In this document: in pieces, positions 13,850-28,800 of the stretch
How the letters are laid out: every line of letters starts with the position of its first letter
How positions within the stretch are numbered: position 1 is the stretch's first letter
Origin: Enoplolaimus lenunculus
Taxonomy: Eukaryota > Nematoda > Enoplea > Enoplida > Thoracostomopsidae
Assembly (NCBI GenBank): GCA_030248215.1
Contig: JASANG010001819.1
Coordinates: 124,001-188,000 of the forward strand
Length of the DNA stretch: 64,000 nucleotides
Direction: 5' to 3'
Notes under the pieces: generated by a model
Databases searched by the model: none
Seen by the model: the letters and a program-made list of their open reading frames with translations, nothing else
Told to the model about the DNA's origin: nothing
Position numbers and translations under genes: made by a program

Positions 13850-16800
13850 GTAAGCCAACTGTTTGCTAAGCAATTTTTAATGTTTGCACAGATTTCTACG
13901 ATTTGAATTTTGCTTGTGTGTTGCAGTTTTGTATGTCATTCATTAGATAGTTAAAGTTTACGTACATATAATATTTGATTGACTAGGTCTTAATAAAAGA
14001 TCTTTTCTGGATATTAAGTAGTCTCATTTTTGGACTATTTTACAGGCGTAAACGTCAATTTTATGGACGACGTCGGGCAAACGCTGCTCAACTGGGCATC
14101 GGCATTTGGAACCCCGGGAATGGTAGAGTATTTGTGTGAATGCGGCGCTGATGTTAACAAGGGTAAATAAAGGTTCTGAAAAACATCTTGGTAAACAAAC
14201 AGATTGCAAAATTGAGTTTTTGCAAATATCTAAATTTGCATGAAACTGGTAGGATCGTAGCGTTATGCTGTTAAAGTCAAGTGCAAGATGCTTTAAATAC
14301 GCAGTTTTAAAATGTCAGGTTTTAAATTTTGAATATTTCCATGCGTTTATTCAATAGCTATCGAACTGCCTCGGTTGGATTCAGCCATATGTCCTCTGCT
14401 TTCGTTGTTGTAGGACAACGTTCATCGTCGTTACACTACGCGGCATGCTTTGGACGCCCGAATATTGCGCGAATTTTGCTCAGATACGGAGCGAATCCTG
14501 ACCTGCGTGACGAAGACGGTAAAACACCGCTTGAAAAAGCTCGTGAACGTAGCGATGAAGGTCATAATGAACTAGCGGCAATTTTAGAAAGTCCCTGTGA
14601 ATGGGCAATGCCGAATCAGTGTGATTCGTTGACAGAGGGCGATAGTAACAACGGCAATGAACCAATTGATGATATTGAGCACCACCTGGCAGGTAAAGGT
14701 TCTGCTGTGATTGAAACTGTATCACAGGGTGGCGAAGCTCAAACTGCGGCTATGGCTAGAGCGTATGATAGCACTACCCCTGCTGCAGCGGAACCACCTG
14801 GGACCCCTGAAATAGAACGATTCTCTGATGAGTTGCGCAATCGGTATTTGTCAGGGTTGTTGCCTGTGTTTTGTGAAATATTTCAATCGTCGTTGTCTGT
14901 ATCTGTACGCCGATCATCGTTAAATCTCATCCGAAAAATGGTTCACTACGTTTCGTCTTCGACACTTAAGCAACTCTGTATCGCTGATACACGATTTGGC
15001 GAAAATATTGTTCAGGTTAAGTGCTGCGACGTTCACATCTTTTGGTCAACGATGCTGCAAAACTATTATAACCTTGGGCTAAAACGGACTGGTTTTGAAA
15101 ATGACTTAGTGTTAGCGTTAGCCCAGGGCTGTGAGAAATTTTGTATCATCATTGACAAAATTATTGTGAAGGGTGCCGCATAATTATTGTTAATAAATTT
15201 TTGCTTTCGTTTTCGATAAATTTTGTGATAGAGTCATTTATTGCTTTTGTTAGCGGCGGGCTTATTATTCAGCAACCGTCTCCCTGTTGTTTTGGATTAT
15301 TGGTAGTGTAACCCAAATCATGAGCTCTGATTGCAGAGTGGAAAGGCTGGTCATGCAGTGTTAATTTTGCTTGCTTTAACCTGAATAAATTTGCATAATC
15401 GTAACTGATTTTCTTTAGTTAGACGTAGGAAAAGTTCAAATTTTACAGTCAACCTTTCGCGAAAACACTTCTATATTCTTAATGTTTTGGTCATTGTAAA
15501 TTTTACCTATGATTATAAAATTTGAAACGTTTACGGTTTTAATCGGATTTTGTTGCGGAGGATTCAGTTTTGTTGCAGAGCATTCTGGATGTTGTAACGA
15601 AATTTGAGTTGGATGTATAATTGAAATTAAAATGCCAGCTTCAATGTGCTTAGTATTGTAGATATTTGTTGTAATTTTTTCGTGTTCTATTCACTTAAGG
15701 TTGGAGCATTTGTTTTGGATAACAGTGAAGATGACGAAAGTCATTTGGTGATACTTCACATGATGAAAGATTTGCTGACTGTATGTTTACGTTGTTAATG
15801 TTTACAACTTCTATTTGGTGATATTTCTCAAGAAACATTATAACTACGTCTGCAATAATGAATGATTTATGGAGCAAACTATATCACTCTTCACTCTTCG
15901 TTTTGTTTCAAGTAGAGACTAGCTAAACTGCATTTATTTGAACTATCCGAATATCTGTTTCTGTTTTTCAGAAAGATGCCGAACATTTTATGGACGAATT
16001 TGCCAGGCTTGGCTTGTTTGGCAAAGTCCAAGCGTTAGCACAGCGACCGTCTTTTGATGGAGACCATATTAAATTAGCGGATATTGATGCTCGGCCAACT
16101 AGCACCGCAGAATCGGTATGTCTTAAACACCCAGTGAGCAAAAAACTTTCAGCATTTCACATTTTGTGTACTCTGTTGAAAAGTTACTCTGTTGAAAAGT
16201 TAGTTTTCTTAACTAAAGTTATAAATTCACTTAAATTCACGTATTGATAAGTTTCATAGGCTGTTGTCAGGGCATTCGACTTGGTTTACTTGTGAGTTTA
16301 ACTTAAAATATGTAAATGCATTCACTTAATTTTTTATTTAACATGCATTAGTATTAAACTGAAAATTCTCTATGAATTTTTTTATTGCAAACTTCATTAA
16401 AATCTGTTGCGCTTGTTTTCTCATAGTCTGGTCAACCTGATGTTGTTCCACCAAGTGACAGCGCTAATCCACCGGTTGCTCAACATGGCAGCAGTGACAA
16501 TGAAATATGGTCAATTGACTCGAACTACACTTATCATTGGCGCGATTGGGCTATTGTTCGAAGCCGTGACTGTTTCTATGTGTGGAACGCTGGTCTAGCG
16601 CTTGAATTTTCTAACGGTTCTAACGGATGGTTTCGATTTATCATGGGTAGTTCAGTAGCTGAAATACTTAACCGGATTGAACCGAAATTTTTTATTAAAG
16701 CGAACATTAGTGATGTAGTATCTGCAGATTGCAAAATCTTGAATATTCATTCATTTGGAAATGTTTAGTTTTTCATGGTGTAGCCTAGATTTTCGTTTGG

Positions 16801-19800
16801 GAATTGGAGCGCTATTTAGCTAAGTATATATGGTTTTGTTTTTAAGTCGATTTGTCTCAGCTAACATTTACATTTAGTTAACAGAAGTAAATTTGTTCAA
16901 CTCAGTAAAGATGGCTTTTCCCCGTCTGGTTACGCCATTGCCGTGACTGAAGATTATAATTAAATTTATTAATTTGTAGACGGTCGACTAGCGACAATGT
17001 ATTCTTCTGGTAGTCCAGAAACCACTGCAGATTCAAACGAAAATCGCGCAGAATTTGTGGATAAGCTGCATCGCGCGAAGTCAGGTGTTTCATCTGGGCC
17101 AACACCCCATGTTGGAATATTTACAGAACCATCGCAGTTGAAAATCGTTATAGGCAATTGGTCGTTGCAGTGTTGCAAGGTGGATGAATTGGTGATCAAA
17201 AATGCTGAGGTAACTGAGAAGAACGTGATTGTAGACAAGGAATATTTGGAAGATACACGATCAGTTTTAACGAAACTCAGGATGTAGTATTCTAACGAGC
17301 TTGATCATATTTTTGAACACACAGCTTAGTTATGGTTTGTTTACACCGGTCACTTTTAGGGCAGTTTTGGCAAATCGCCTAGGTGGCCTACTATTCACAT
17401 TTACTAAATTGTTTGTTAAGTTTTTACAGTTTGGTGGTATCTGGCTTTGTTATTGATAACAGTAACCAAATGATTAAAACTGCTATTTCTAGGGTCACCA
17501 TCAGTGCACGTTGCTACGACAAGGTTTGCCAGGGTTTATTTTCGAATCCAATCGTGGTACACGACATAGATTTGTCGCTGAAACCTTGCTCGGAGTCGAA
17601 TTTCCGTCGCCGGCCATTCCTGAAGGACCGGCTGCAACTGATAGGTAAGTATATGATAGTGGGACTGCTGTCAAGCCTGGATCTAAGCATTAAACATAAA
17701 TGTGGAAGAAGTGTACTAATGCCCAAAGTATTATTTAAATAAGCACTAAATAAATTGCTTGTGCGAAGCTTAAAACAGTGTTTTATACTTTTAATTTCTT
17801 GCTAAGTTAAATAACGACTTTGCGTTATATTTTGAAAGTTTCTGTGTAATGTTTGCGAGAAATTTTGCAACATGGGAAGTATATTTGTATTAAGATGTAG
17901 TTTCGATTCATGGGATCCTACAGCCTGCGGACAAATTGCATTCAGATTCAAGTGCGTTTTGCATTTTTAATTGTAATGGCTTCTCAATGTTGTTTTAAGG
18001 GGATGGTCGCTCTTAGATTTAGGATACGACACGCCGGCTCGAGCGAGCTTATTCAAACCGAAATAAACGGAAGGGGTTGGGAATCTTCTGTAAGCTCGAC
18101 GGACCCGTAAACTTCAAGCTCGCGACAACGACCGTTTATTGACACAGAACGAGTAACACACAAGTAACGCAAGTAATAATACGTGTCGGGACACGAAGGC
18201 TACCCCAAGGACACGGATCTTGAAGCATACTTGGCCGGATCGGATGAAGTCAAATTAAACGCTCGAAACCCTTAAAATCTGTTAACTGCGAAAACTGAGA
18301 CATTATTATAAACATAGAAAAGCTTTTTAAGTTTGAGAAACGCGACATTTTAGATACCCAAAACTACCATAATGAGTTCCCCGGATAGCTACCGATCCGA
18401 GGTATCGAAATATGCAAATTACATTAATTTGCATATTCGATAACTTGCCGAAACAAGTTACGCCTCCACGTAAACAATACGACAACACCGAATAACAAGC
18501 GCCTTCCGCGCAATCGAATCGGATTCGGATCGGGGTTGTCCAACACTCCAGATGCTATCAGAAGTGTGATAACAAGAGATTGAGTTGGGTCTGGTTATTG
18601 AGAACTTAACTTAGAATATAAAATGGGTTTTTTAGTTAACACTCGTTGCTCTTCCACCCTGGTGTGGGGTCTCTCCTACAGCAGTCCCCCTACTTCTAGT
18701 TTGCCCACACCTGTTTTCCGAGTATTGCATTGCGCATTATATAGCCTCTATGAACTGCACGCCCTAAAATTTCTTATGACGAGTTCTCCTGAGATCTTTT
18801 ATCAAAAATGCCTTAGAAGTGGATATTGTAGCACATACTTTATGTATAGAAATTGGCTAAATTGTTTAACTGTATTTCAGGTCACAAACAATGCTATCAT
18901 CGGCCACTACACTAACAACAACTAGTAACAGTGTTGGTGTTACCATTGTTAATGTTGGAGACGGTATCAAAACAAAAACCGAGGATACAAGCAAATCCAG
19001 TGGGCGTGATGGTAATGCACAACGCAGCGTAGTGGGCTCGTCAAAAAAGTCGCGAGGAAAAACTGAAACTCAACGCGCTAAAATTCAAGCTTTAGCTCAT
19101 GAATTGTATGAGAATTATTTCCGTGAAGCGCAAAATCGACCACGCGAGATTATGGTAAAGTTGCAGGTAAGTATAGAACCCGGGTATGTATGGGTTCAAG
19201 TATAGTTTACTTGCATTTAAAATTTTTGTGAGAAATTTAGAAATCAGCATCTGAACAAATTATTGATAAACCTCCAGAATCGATAATTGAACAGTTAGCT
19301 AATAGCTAATTTGCATATTAGCTTAATTAGTTTAGCCACAATTAGGACTTTTTAAATTATTTCACAGATTATTAGGGTCACAAGCAATCAAATTGAGTAC
19401 TAAAGGGTGTTTGGGCGCGAGAAATTTCAATAAATTGTGTATAAACCTCTAAATCTGATCAATGAATAGTTAGCTAATAACGAAGTTGCATATTAGGTTA
19501 ATAGGAATGTAAGTAGGTCAAACTATTCGCTTGTGCTTTATAAGTTTGGAATGCTTAACTAGTCGGTTTAAAAAATGAGTTTTTCTGAGCTTCGCTCAAT
19601 GCATATAGTTCTACTACGACTGGAACTGATTAGATAGAGGGTGACTTTGTCTTTTAGTGATTGAAATTGTGCAACATACCGTTAATTGGCTTAAAGTTGC
19701 CTAAAATTTTATTGAGTGTGGCGCCTTACCTGATATTCAAAACAAAAAGACACTCAGTTATTAAGCTTTTTGCTGTACGAGTATAGAGTCACACACGAGG

Positions 19801-22800
19801 AGCCGAGATTTTACAGAGAAAGAAGATCAAAGAATAGTCGGTACTATGGACATTGTCCTGGCCATGATTCGGAAAGGGGTAACGTCCAAAAATTTTGAAA
19901 ACCGGTTCTGCCCTTGACAAGAGATTGCTTAGCCGGTAATTTGTGTGCGTTTTAATTTGTCGAATGAAAGTTTAATTGACATTTTTGTAGTATATTTTTC
20001 ATTGTTTATATTTCAGAAAGTCGCGGATAATTTGCTCAAGCTGACACCTAAAACTGATAGCGGTGTACTTAAACATGATTTAAGCGAGCTGAAATCGTTG
20101 ATCGATGATGAAAAACACAATTTGTCGTCGTATGAACTTTATTCGAGTGGTATTGTAATGGCTTTGCTACGGTCGCTCGAATTAATTTCAAACAACCCTG
20201 AGTGGATGTCGTTGTTTTTTGATATATTTGCCCAGGAATCTGTGCAGCCTTTTTCTTCGGACATGTTGTCCCTGCGGTTGCCAGTTTCCGCTTCTTCTGC
20301 CTCGCAGTCATCTTTGGTGAAGCTGATTCGCAAACTGATTGGCGTTCTTGAATCTGTCGAGCGACTACCGCAGTATTTTTACGACGTACCCGGATCTGCG
20401 TTTGGTCTTCAGTTGTTAACCCGGCGGTTTAGGTTCCGACTGGAACGCGATGCGACACCGCTTGCAGCACAACAGCAGCAGAGCGCCTCTGTAGCGTCGA
20501 CAACAACTGCAACAACTACAACAACAACAGCACTGATTGATAGAACTGGCCGAACGTTGAAAATCGAACCTCTTGCGACGGTTTCATCAATTAGGTCGTT
20601 TTTGGCGAAAATGGTTGCAAAACAATGGTACGATATGGATCGCGCGTCTTATGCGTATATCCAAGACATTAAGGTCAGTGGTAGATTTTTTGTCAAAGTG
20701 GTATTGCAACACGGCTTACTACCTATTACCTATGTCCTTATATTCAAACGTTATAAACCTAGTGCTTTTCGTATCGGGATTTTATAAATATGGCGTTTAT
20801 GTATTGCTTTGTAATGGAAATGTCATTAAGTATGCTCAGATAAATTTATGGTTTTGTTCAAGAAATATTTGCACTACGACTGGTTTATTAGTTGTAGGAA
20901 AATGTGTTTAGCATTATTAAATATATTACTCGCCAAAATAGATGTATTGTGGAGGCTTAGTAAATGTTTTAGTCGGCAGCTTCGGCAATTAACGAAGAAC
21001 AATCTGATTCGAGTTGCGGTATGCTGTTTACTTATTCACACGATTTCGACAAAAACGGATTACTGTATTTTATCGGCACCAATGGGTTACGTAATGCCGA
21101 ATGGCTTAATCCTGCACAGTACAAATTGATAACAGTAACGTGTAGTGATGGCCGTAGGCTGCCATACGGACAATTGGAAGACATTTTGTCTCGAGAAACT
21201 GCGCCACTCAATTGTCATACTAATGATGATTCGTGAGTTAATTCAAATTGACCTTGGCCAAAATTAGATATGCGTCAGATCATGTTATGTGCAAGTGGCA
21301 AGTGCTGATTTTGACTTGTAGTTCAGAAAGGGTCGTGCTTTAACAAGGTTATAGTGGCCCATGTGGCTTACATTGCAATAAAATTTTTTAATATTCATGA
21401 CTATTTGATTTTTGTTTTATATAGTGTTTTTCAGTTATCTTGACCAGTTTTAAAATTTTAGGCTGTTACTGGTTAGTCATCTGTATATCTAGATTAGTCA
21501 AACATTGTTTTTGTTGTTATTTTGTAGACGTTCATGGTTTACAATTGATCTTGGCGTGTGGATAATTCCAAGTGCTTATACTGTACGCCACGCGAGAGGC
21601 TATGGCCGCTCTGCACTTCGAAACTGGTTGTTTCAGGTACGTGAAGCTTAACTGCAAGCTGTGATTACGTTAAAATAGTTTGTTGTGTTTTGGTGCTTGT
21701 TACTTCTGACGATGTAAATACAAAATCTGATTGATTTCTTGTATTGTATCGTTCATATTTGTGAAGGAATTTGAAATGCGTGGCTGTTGTAGCTCGCTTG
21801 TTTAGAACGGCTTCAGGTCTCAAAAGATGGAACCAACTGGACTACGTTGTACACTCACAAAAACGATACTGCATTGAATGAACCTGGATCAACAGCAACG
21901 TGGCCGTTAAGCGTTGACGCATTCGCACCTGTTGCCGCAAACGCAGCATCAAAAAAACAATCTGACAAAAAGCAACAAGCGTTGTCTGAACAGAAAGGGT
22001 GGCGATTTGTTCGCATTCAACAAAATGGTAAGCATGCCGTGCCAGGAGACGAGGAGTAGCCAAGAGGTTTTCAAGCCACGTTCCTTCGAATTTTTGTACT
22101 GGGTTTTTATACGCCGTTTCATTTTGCAACACAACAACCCTTCGAAATTTTTTACAACGTACTACAGTTTAACCGGATATTCATTACGAGGTTTTGCAAA
22201 AAATCGACATCTGGCTCCAATATTTTACACTAGAAAAAAATGCTCAGCACTTGAGCAAAAAGGGATATGTTTCATATTCCTATTAAAAGTATGGTAAACT
22301 AGATCAGCACATTCGCTTGATGTAACCTGGAAAAGTATTAAGAAACAATAGCTGCCAAAATCATGTTAATTATTAATTTTTCTGAAACATATTGCGGACA
22401 GCAAATCTATTTCTAACATTGAAGTTTTTGACAGGACTTGTTAGCAATTTTCAGAAATTCCTTAGGGTCGCAGAGACATGGCTGAGGTATACCGCTCTTT
22501 GATTTTGCAAGTTAATCGATGGTGCCAGAATACGGTGCGATTTGTGAGCTTCAATAGTCGTGACTATGCAGTGAAACAGATAAATAACTCGGGTGGGAAA
22601 TGCGCATTTATATAATTTGTCACTAAGGTAAAAAATCGAGTAAACTCAAAGGTCACTTATAAGTGGAGCCTTTTTAAAGCCTCAATTGCGATTCGTTTTG
22701 TGACGTCTGTTCACGAAAGTATCTAACAAAATTGGTCATCAAAACTCTAACAGCCATTATGTCGCCACACAATGCTCTTATGAAATTCAATTAACTATGG

Positions 22801-25800
22801 TAATACAAAGCCATAGGTAAATTTAATACGTTTTGTAGAAAACTTCAATATATATTCATGGATTCCAAGCTACATCTGTCTACATTTCAGAAATAATTTC
22901 GCTTTGCATTCAAGAAAAGCATCTGTTTCTTACAAAAATATTACAGAAATTTTGCTGTCCGCAATATGTTTCAGAAAAATTAATAATTAACATGATTTTG
23001 GCAGCTATTGTTTCTTAATACTTTTCCAGGTTACATCAAGCGAATGTGCTGATCTAGTTTACCATACTTTTAATAGGAATATGAAACATATCCCTTTTTG
23101 CTCAAGTGCTGAGCATTTTTTTCTAGTTTCAACCGCTTTACCAAGCTGCTGCATTAATCCATTGGGGTGACATCGTCCGTTGCGGTGAAGCTAACCGTTT
23201 GTGTGAAACCAACCCTTGGGCTGAAACCGACCGTTGAGGTGAAACCAGCCGTTAGGGTGAAACTAACCTCTGGGGCAAAATTAACCGCTGGGGTGAAATT
23301 AACCGCTGGGGTGAAACGAGCCCCTGGGGTGAAACGAACCGTTGGGCAAAACCAACCGTTAGGGTGAAACCAACCGTTGGGGTGAAACCAACCGTTGGGG
23401 TGAAACCAACCGTTGGGGTGAAACCAACCGTTGGAGTGAAACCAACCGTTGGGATGAAATCGACCGTTGGGGTGAAACCAACCGTTGAGGTAAAACCAAC
23501 CGTTGGGGTGAAACCAACCGTTGGGGTGAAACCAACCGTTGGGGTGAAACCAACCGTTGGGGTGAAACCAACCGTTGGGGTGAAATCAACCGTTGTGTGA
23601 AATCAACCGTTGGGCTGAAACCAACCGTTGGGTTGAAACCAACCGTTAGGGTGAAATCAACCGTTGTGTGAAATCAACCGTTGGGCTGAAACCGACCGTT
23701 GGGATGAAACCGACCGTTGGGGTGAAACCAATGGTTAGGGTGAAACCAATCGTTGGGGTGAAACCAATCGTTGGGGTGAAACCAACCGTTGGAGTGAAAC
23801 CAACCGTTGAGGTGAATCCAACCGTTGGGGTCAACCGTTGGGGTAAAACCAACCATTTGGCTGAAACCAACCGTTGAGGTGAAACCAACCGTTGGGGTGA
23901 AAACGACCGTTGGGGTGAAACCAACCGTTGAGGTGAATCCAACCGTTGGGTTGAAACCAACCGTTGGGGTGAACCGATCGTTGGAGTGAAACCAACCGTT
24001 GGGGTGAAGCCCACCGTTGGGGCAAAACCAACCGTTGGTGTGAAACCAACCGTTGAGGTGAATCCAACCGTTGGGTTGAAACCAACCGTTGGGGTGAAAC
24101 CAACCGTTGGGGCAAAACCAACCGTTGGGGCAAAACCAACCGTTGGGGTAAAACCAACCGTTGGGGTTAAACCAACCGTTGGGGTGAAACCAACCGTTGG
24201 GGTGAAACCAACCGTTGGGGTGAAACCGACTGTTGGGGTGAAACCAACCGTTGGGGTGAAACCAACCGTTGGGGTGGAACCGACTGTTGGGGTGAAGTTA
24301 ACCGTTGGGGCAAAACCAACCGTTGGGGCAAAACCAACCGTTGGGGTGAAACCAACCGTTGGGGTGAAACCAACCGTTGGGGTGAAACCAACCGTTGGGG
24401 TGAAACCAACCGGTGGGGTGAACATCGTTGGAGAAACCAACCGTTGGGGTGGAACCCACTGTTGGGGTGAAACCAACCGTTGCGGTGAAACCAACCGTTG
24501 GGGTGAAACCAACCGTTGGGGTGAAACCAACCGTTGGTGCAAAACCAACCGTTGGGGCAAAACCAACCGTTGGGGTAAAACCAACCGTTGGGGTGAAACC
24601 AACCGTTGGGGTGAAACCAACCGTTGGGGTGAAACCAACCGTTGGGGTGAAACCAACCGTTGGGGTGAAACCAACCGTTGGGGTGAAACCAACCGTTGGG
24701 GCGAAACCAACCGTTGGGGTGAAACCGCTGTTGGGTTGAAACCAACCGTTGGGGTGAAACCAACCGTTGGGGTCAACCGTTGGGGTAAAACCAACCATTT
24801 GGCTGAAACCAACCGTTGAGGTGAAACCAACCGTTGGGGTGAAACCAACCGTTGGGGTGAAACCAACCGTTGGGGTGAAACCAACCATTTGGGTAAAACC
24901 AACCGTTAGGATGAAACCGATCGTTGGAGTGAAACCAACCGTTGGGGTGAAGCCCACCGTTGGAGTAAAACCAACCGTTGGTGTGAAACCAACCGTTGAG
25001 GTGAATCCAACCGTTGGGTTGAAACCAACCGTTGGGGTGAAACCAACCGTTGGGGCAAAACCAACCGTTGGGGCAAAACCAACCGTTGGGGTAAAACCAA
25101 CCGTTGGGGTGAAACCAACCGTTGGGGTGAAACCAACCGTTGGGGTGAAACCGACTGTTGGGGTGAAAACAACCGTTGGGGTGAAACCGACTGTTGGGGT
25201 GAAACCAACCGTTGGGGTGAAACCAACCGTTGGGGTGGAACCGACTGTTGGGGTGAAACCAACCGTTGGGGCAAAACCAACCGTTGGGGCAAAACCAACC
25301 GTTGGGGTGAAACCAACCGTTGGGGTGAAACCAACCGTTGGGGTGAAACCAACCGTTGGGGTGAAACCGACTGTTGGGGTGAAACCGACTGTTGGGGTGA
25401 AACCAACCGTTGGGGTGAAACCAACCGTTGGGGTGGAACCGACTGTTGGGGTGAAACTAACCGTTGGGGCAAAACCAACCGTTAAGCCAAAACCAACCGT
25501 TGGGGCAAAACCAACCGTTGGGGTGAAACCAACCGTTGGGGTGAAACCAACCGTTGGGGTGAAACCAACCGTTGGGGTGAAACCAACCGTTGGGGTGAAA
25601 CCAACCGTTGGGGCAAAACCAACCGTTGGGGTGAAACCAACCGTTGGGGTGAAACCAACCGTTGGGGTGAAACCGACTGTTGGGGTGAAACCAACCGTTG
25701 GGGTGAAACCAACCGTTGGGGTGAAACCAACCGTTGGGGTGAAACCAACTGTTGGGGTGAAACCAACCGTTGGGGCAAAACCAACCGTTGGGGCAAAACC

Positions 25801-28800
25801 AACCGTTGGGGCAAAACCAACCGTTGGGGTGAAACCAACCGTTGGGGTGAAACCAACCGTTGGGGTGAAACCAACCGTTGGGGTGAAACCAACCGTTGGG
25901 GTGAAACCAACAGTTGGGGTGAAACCAACCGTTGGGGTGAAACCAACCGTTGGGGCAAAACCAACCGTTGGGGGGAAACCAACCGTTGGGGTGAAACCAA
26001 CCGTTGGGGTAAAACCAACCGTTGGGGTGGAACCGACTGTTGGGGTGAAACCAACCGTTGGGGTGAAACCAACCGTTGGGGCAAAACCAACCGTTGGGGC
26101 AAAACCAACCGTTGGGGTGAAACCAACCGTTGGGGTGAAACCAACCGTTGGGGTGAAACCAACCGTTGGGGCAAAACCAACCGTTGGGGCAAAACTAACC
26201 GTTGGGGTGAAACCAACCGTTGGGATGAAACCAACCGTTGGGGTGAAACCGACTGTTGGGGTGAAACCAACCGTTGTGGTGAAACCAACCGTAAGCTCTA
26301 TAAAGTGGTGAAAGTTATAATCGTAAAATTACATAGCTAACGTGTAAAAAGTGTTGAACCAAAATGAAAAATTTCGTGCACTTTCTGTAAGGAGTTTTTT
26401 GACCGTAACTATTGAAGACCACACTGGTTTGCGAAATCCTTTGGCACAAATATTCCCTACGTACCAGGATACCAGTGTACAAAATTTAAACGATACAGGT
26501 CTGATATTACTTGAGCACCAACATGCGAACTAAACTGAAAATACGCGCTTGAGATGCGCGAATCATATATATGAACACTATCGTGTTCATATGATTTCCG
26601 GATATATATTACTGAAATGTATAACATAACTCTGTGTTGTACTATTATTTATGTGTAAAATCGCAATGTACTACGTAAGACTGGTAAAAAGTTACAGTCA
26701 AAGTTTAACCTTTTGTTAATCTAACAGACATCGTACTATGGTCAGAGGCTGATGTTAGAAGGCGCTCTTTTTATTAGCTATTATGCTACAAGCTAATTGC
26801 TTGCCTTAGCTAATCATGTGCCTTGGTGTTGGTACGATTTTAGAAATTTTTGCCCGGTATCGAAACAGAACATTTATACCAGAATCGGAATCGGAGTTAC
26901 AATGGGTAATTGGACCCCTTCTTTGGAGAGTATTGCGTACGTGTAGCGAGGTTTATGACTTTCTGACTAAAATTTTTGTTATTCCATGATTATACAGAAT
27001 TCCAATATTATATTTTAATCCAAAATGCAAGCAAACCAATGCACTATTATTGAAGATTGTATTCGACCACTAAAAAGAAGTGGTGGTGCGTTAATGATTG
27101 TCTGAATAAAGTTTTGTTATTATTCTGTGACCAGAGAATACTTTATTCGTAGGCAACAATGCAAGCGAACAAACGCACTATTTGTCGTTGTCTGGATTTG
27201 AAATTTACGGCCGCGTAACCGACACGGTTACCGACGAATTCACGACCAAATCACGTGAATCCGATAATCCATTGGTTATGCCTCTCGAACAGATGAGCCG
27301 AAGGTTAGAAAGGTGTATTTTATATTGTTTTATAGATAGGCATCATCGGGTTGAATTTTAATACCCGTTGATGTGTTCATCTATTATAGCACTACCGTTA
27401 AGAGTCGATATACTAGTTTTTGATTATTAACAGGTTTGTTCAGCCATGCATAAAATTAAGATATTAAAAAATTAACTTTAGTTTCCGTTTCAGACACAGA
27501 CGAGGCGGTATTGGTTTAATAGTGAAAGCAGGACAACAGCATGCTCAACAGTTGCAGCAACACAATCGTGGTCTTGCCAGTGTTCTTAGTGAGCTTAGCG
27601 GTAAGTCGGAACAAGAAGTTTTTCAGTAAGCCGTCACGAGAAACTTTTGTTCAACCATGTTACTATACAATATGCATTTAATAAAATGTTTTCAATGTAG
27701 CTGATATTTTAATTCGAGAGTTAATTTCAAGTATAGGTTTCGCGAGCATATAATTTTCAACGTCAAGAAGATATATGAAAGGTTAATGTTCTGGAACCAG
27801 TGATAAGGAACACCTACCTTCAACGTGCGATTAGTAATTTGGGGAGGCATATACTCTGTACTGTATCTGAGGACTGACTGAACTAATGAATAGAAAGAAA
27901 CTTGTAAGGTTTTTTGTTTATGAATTTGGAATATATTTCTAGGAGCTGGGGGACGGGGACGACTGGTTTCAAGCAGTGTCGCTGATGGGTCCACAAATTC
28001 AATTGCCGGTGTCAAGAATCCCGACACAAGTTTACCGAAACAGCGATCAAAACACGCACCAAGCCAATCACAACAACAAGTTACCGTGACCGCGAGTTCA
28101 AGAAACGAATCAAAGTACGAAACACTTAATGACGGTAGCAGTTCAAACACGACGCGGCAACGAAACAAAGGAACAACTGCGGGAAGCGGGTCCTATCAAC
28201 TTAAGGATGGACAGGAAGATTTGTGTGGCACTCCGGTTTCAATAAGTACTGTCCAGAACCAGTCTGCTGCCGATGTACACGCAAGTTTGAGTGGATTACG
28301 CGCGTTGCCAATTTCGACTGCTGGGTTGCCGAAAAGTAAGTTTATAGAGATGGGTGACTGTAGTAATCTTTTACAGAAGTGCTCCCAGTTTTTTAATGTA
28401 CTAAAAACATTAAAATTGATGCACCAAATACATCTGGTCTCAAGACAGGGCTATTACTACTTGTGTTGAAATGTAACTTGTTTTGTATGCTGGTTTCAAT
28501 ATTCGCATGGAAAAATCACTAAAACTTAATTTTAAAAGTCGCGAGGCTAAACATTTATGTTGACGCAGTTGAAACATTGCAAACAAAAAGGTTGCATCTT
28601 ATAAAGTATTTACGTAGAAACACCTACTTATTCGTATTTCACAAAGGTTTTGAAGGTAATTAATTTCGGATGAGTGTCCTATGTTACCGTTATGGTGCAC
28701 TGTGTATAGGCGATACTCACAAATTTGGTGATGGTCACGGAGGACCGTGCAGCAAAAGTGAACCCGACGATTTGTCGAGAAGTCAACGCGAGAATGGTGG

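Noticed and set aside
17210-17287. Read-through of HECTD1 exon 15 to a stop at 17287, suggesting a short isoform
   Set aside because: The family sequence ([10 protein letters not shown]) resumes in phase from 17493 after a normal GT donor at 17210, so the open tail is intronic; an isoform would need transcript proof.
18089-18670. Possible solo LTR in HECTD1 intron 16, starting TGTAAGCTCGAC
   Set aside because: Composition differs from the neighbours and an LTR-like start is present, but I could not find a matching end or a target duplication.
23168-26290. CRISPR-like array
   Set aside because: Units are contiguous with no unique spacers, and the surroundings are animal genes.
23364-26311. 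Very long open frames (up to 514 codons) of repeated GVKPTV, SPQRLV and similar
   Set aside because: They come from the 18-bp minisatellite, are open in all frames on both strands, and lie in an intron spliced from 22027 to 27153 in phase.
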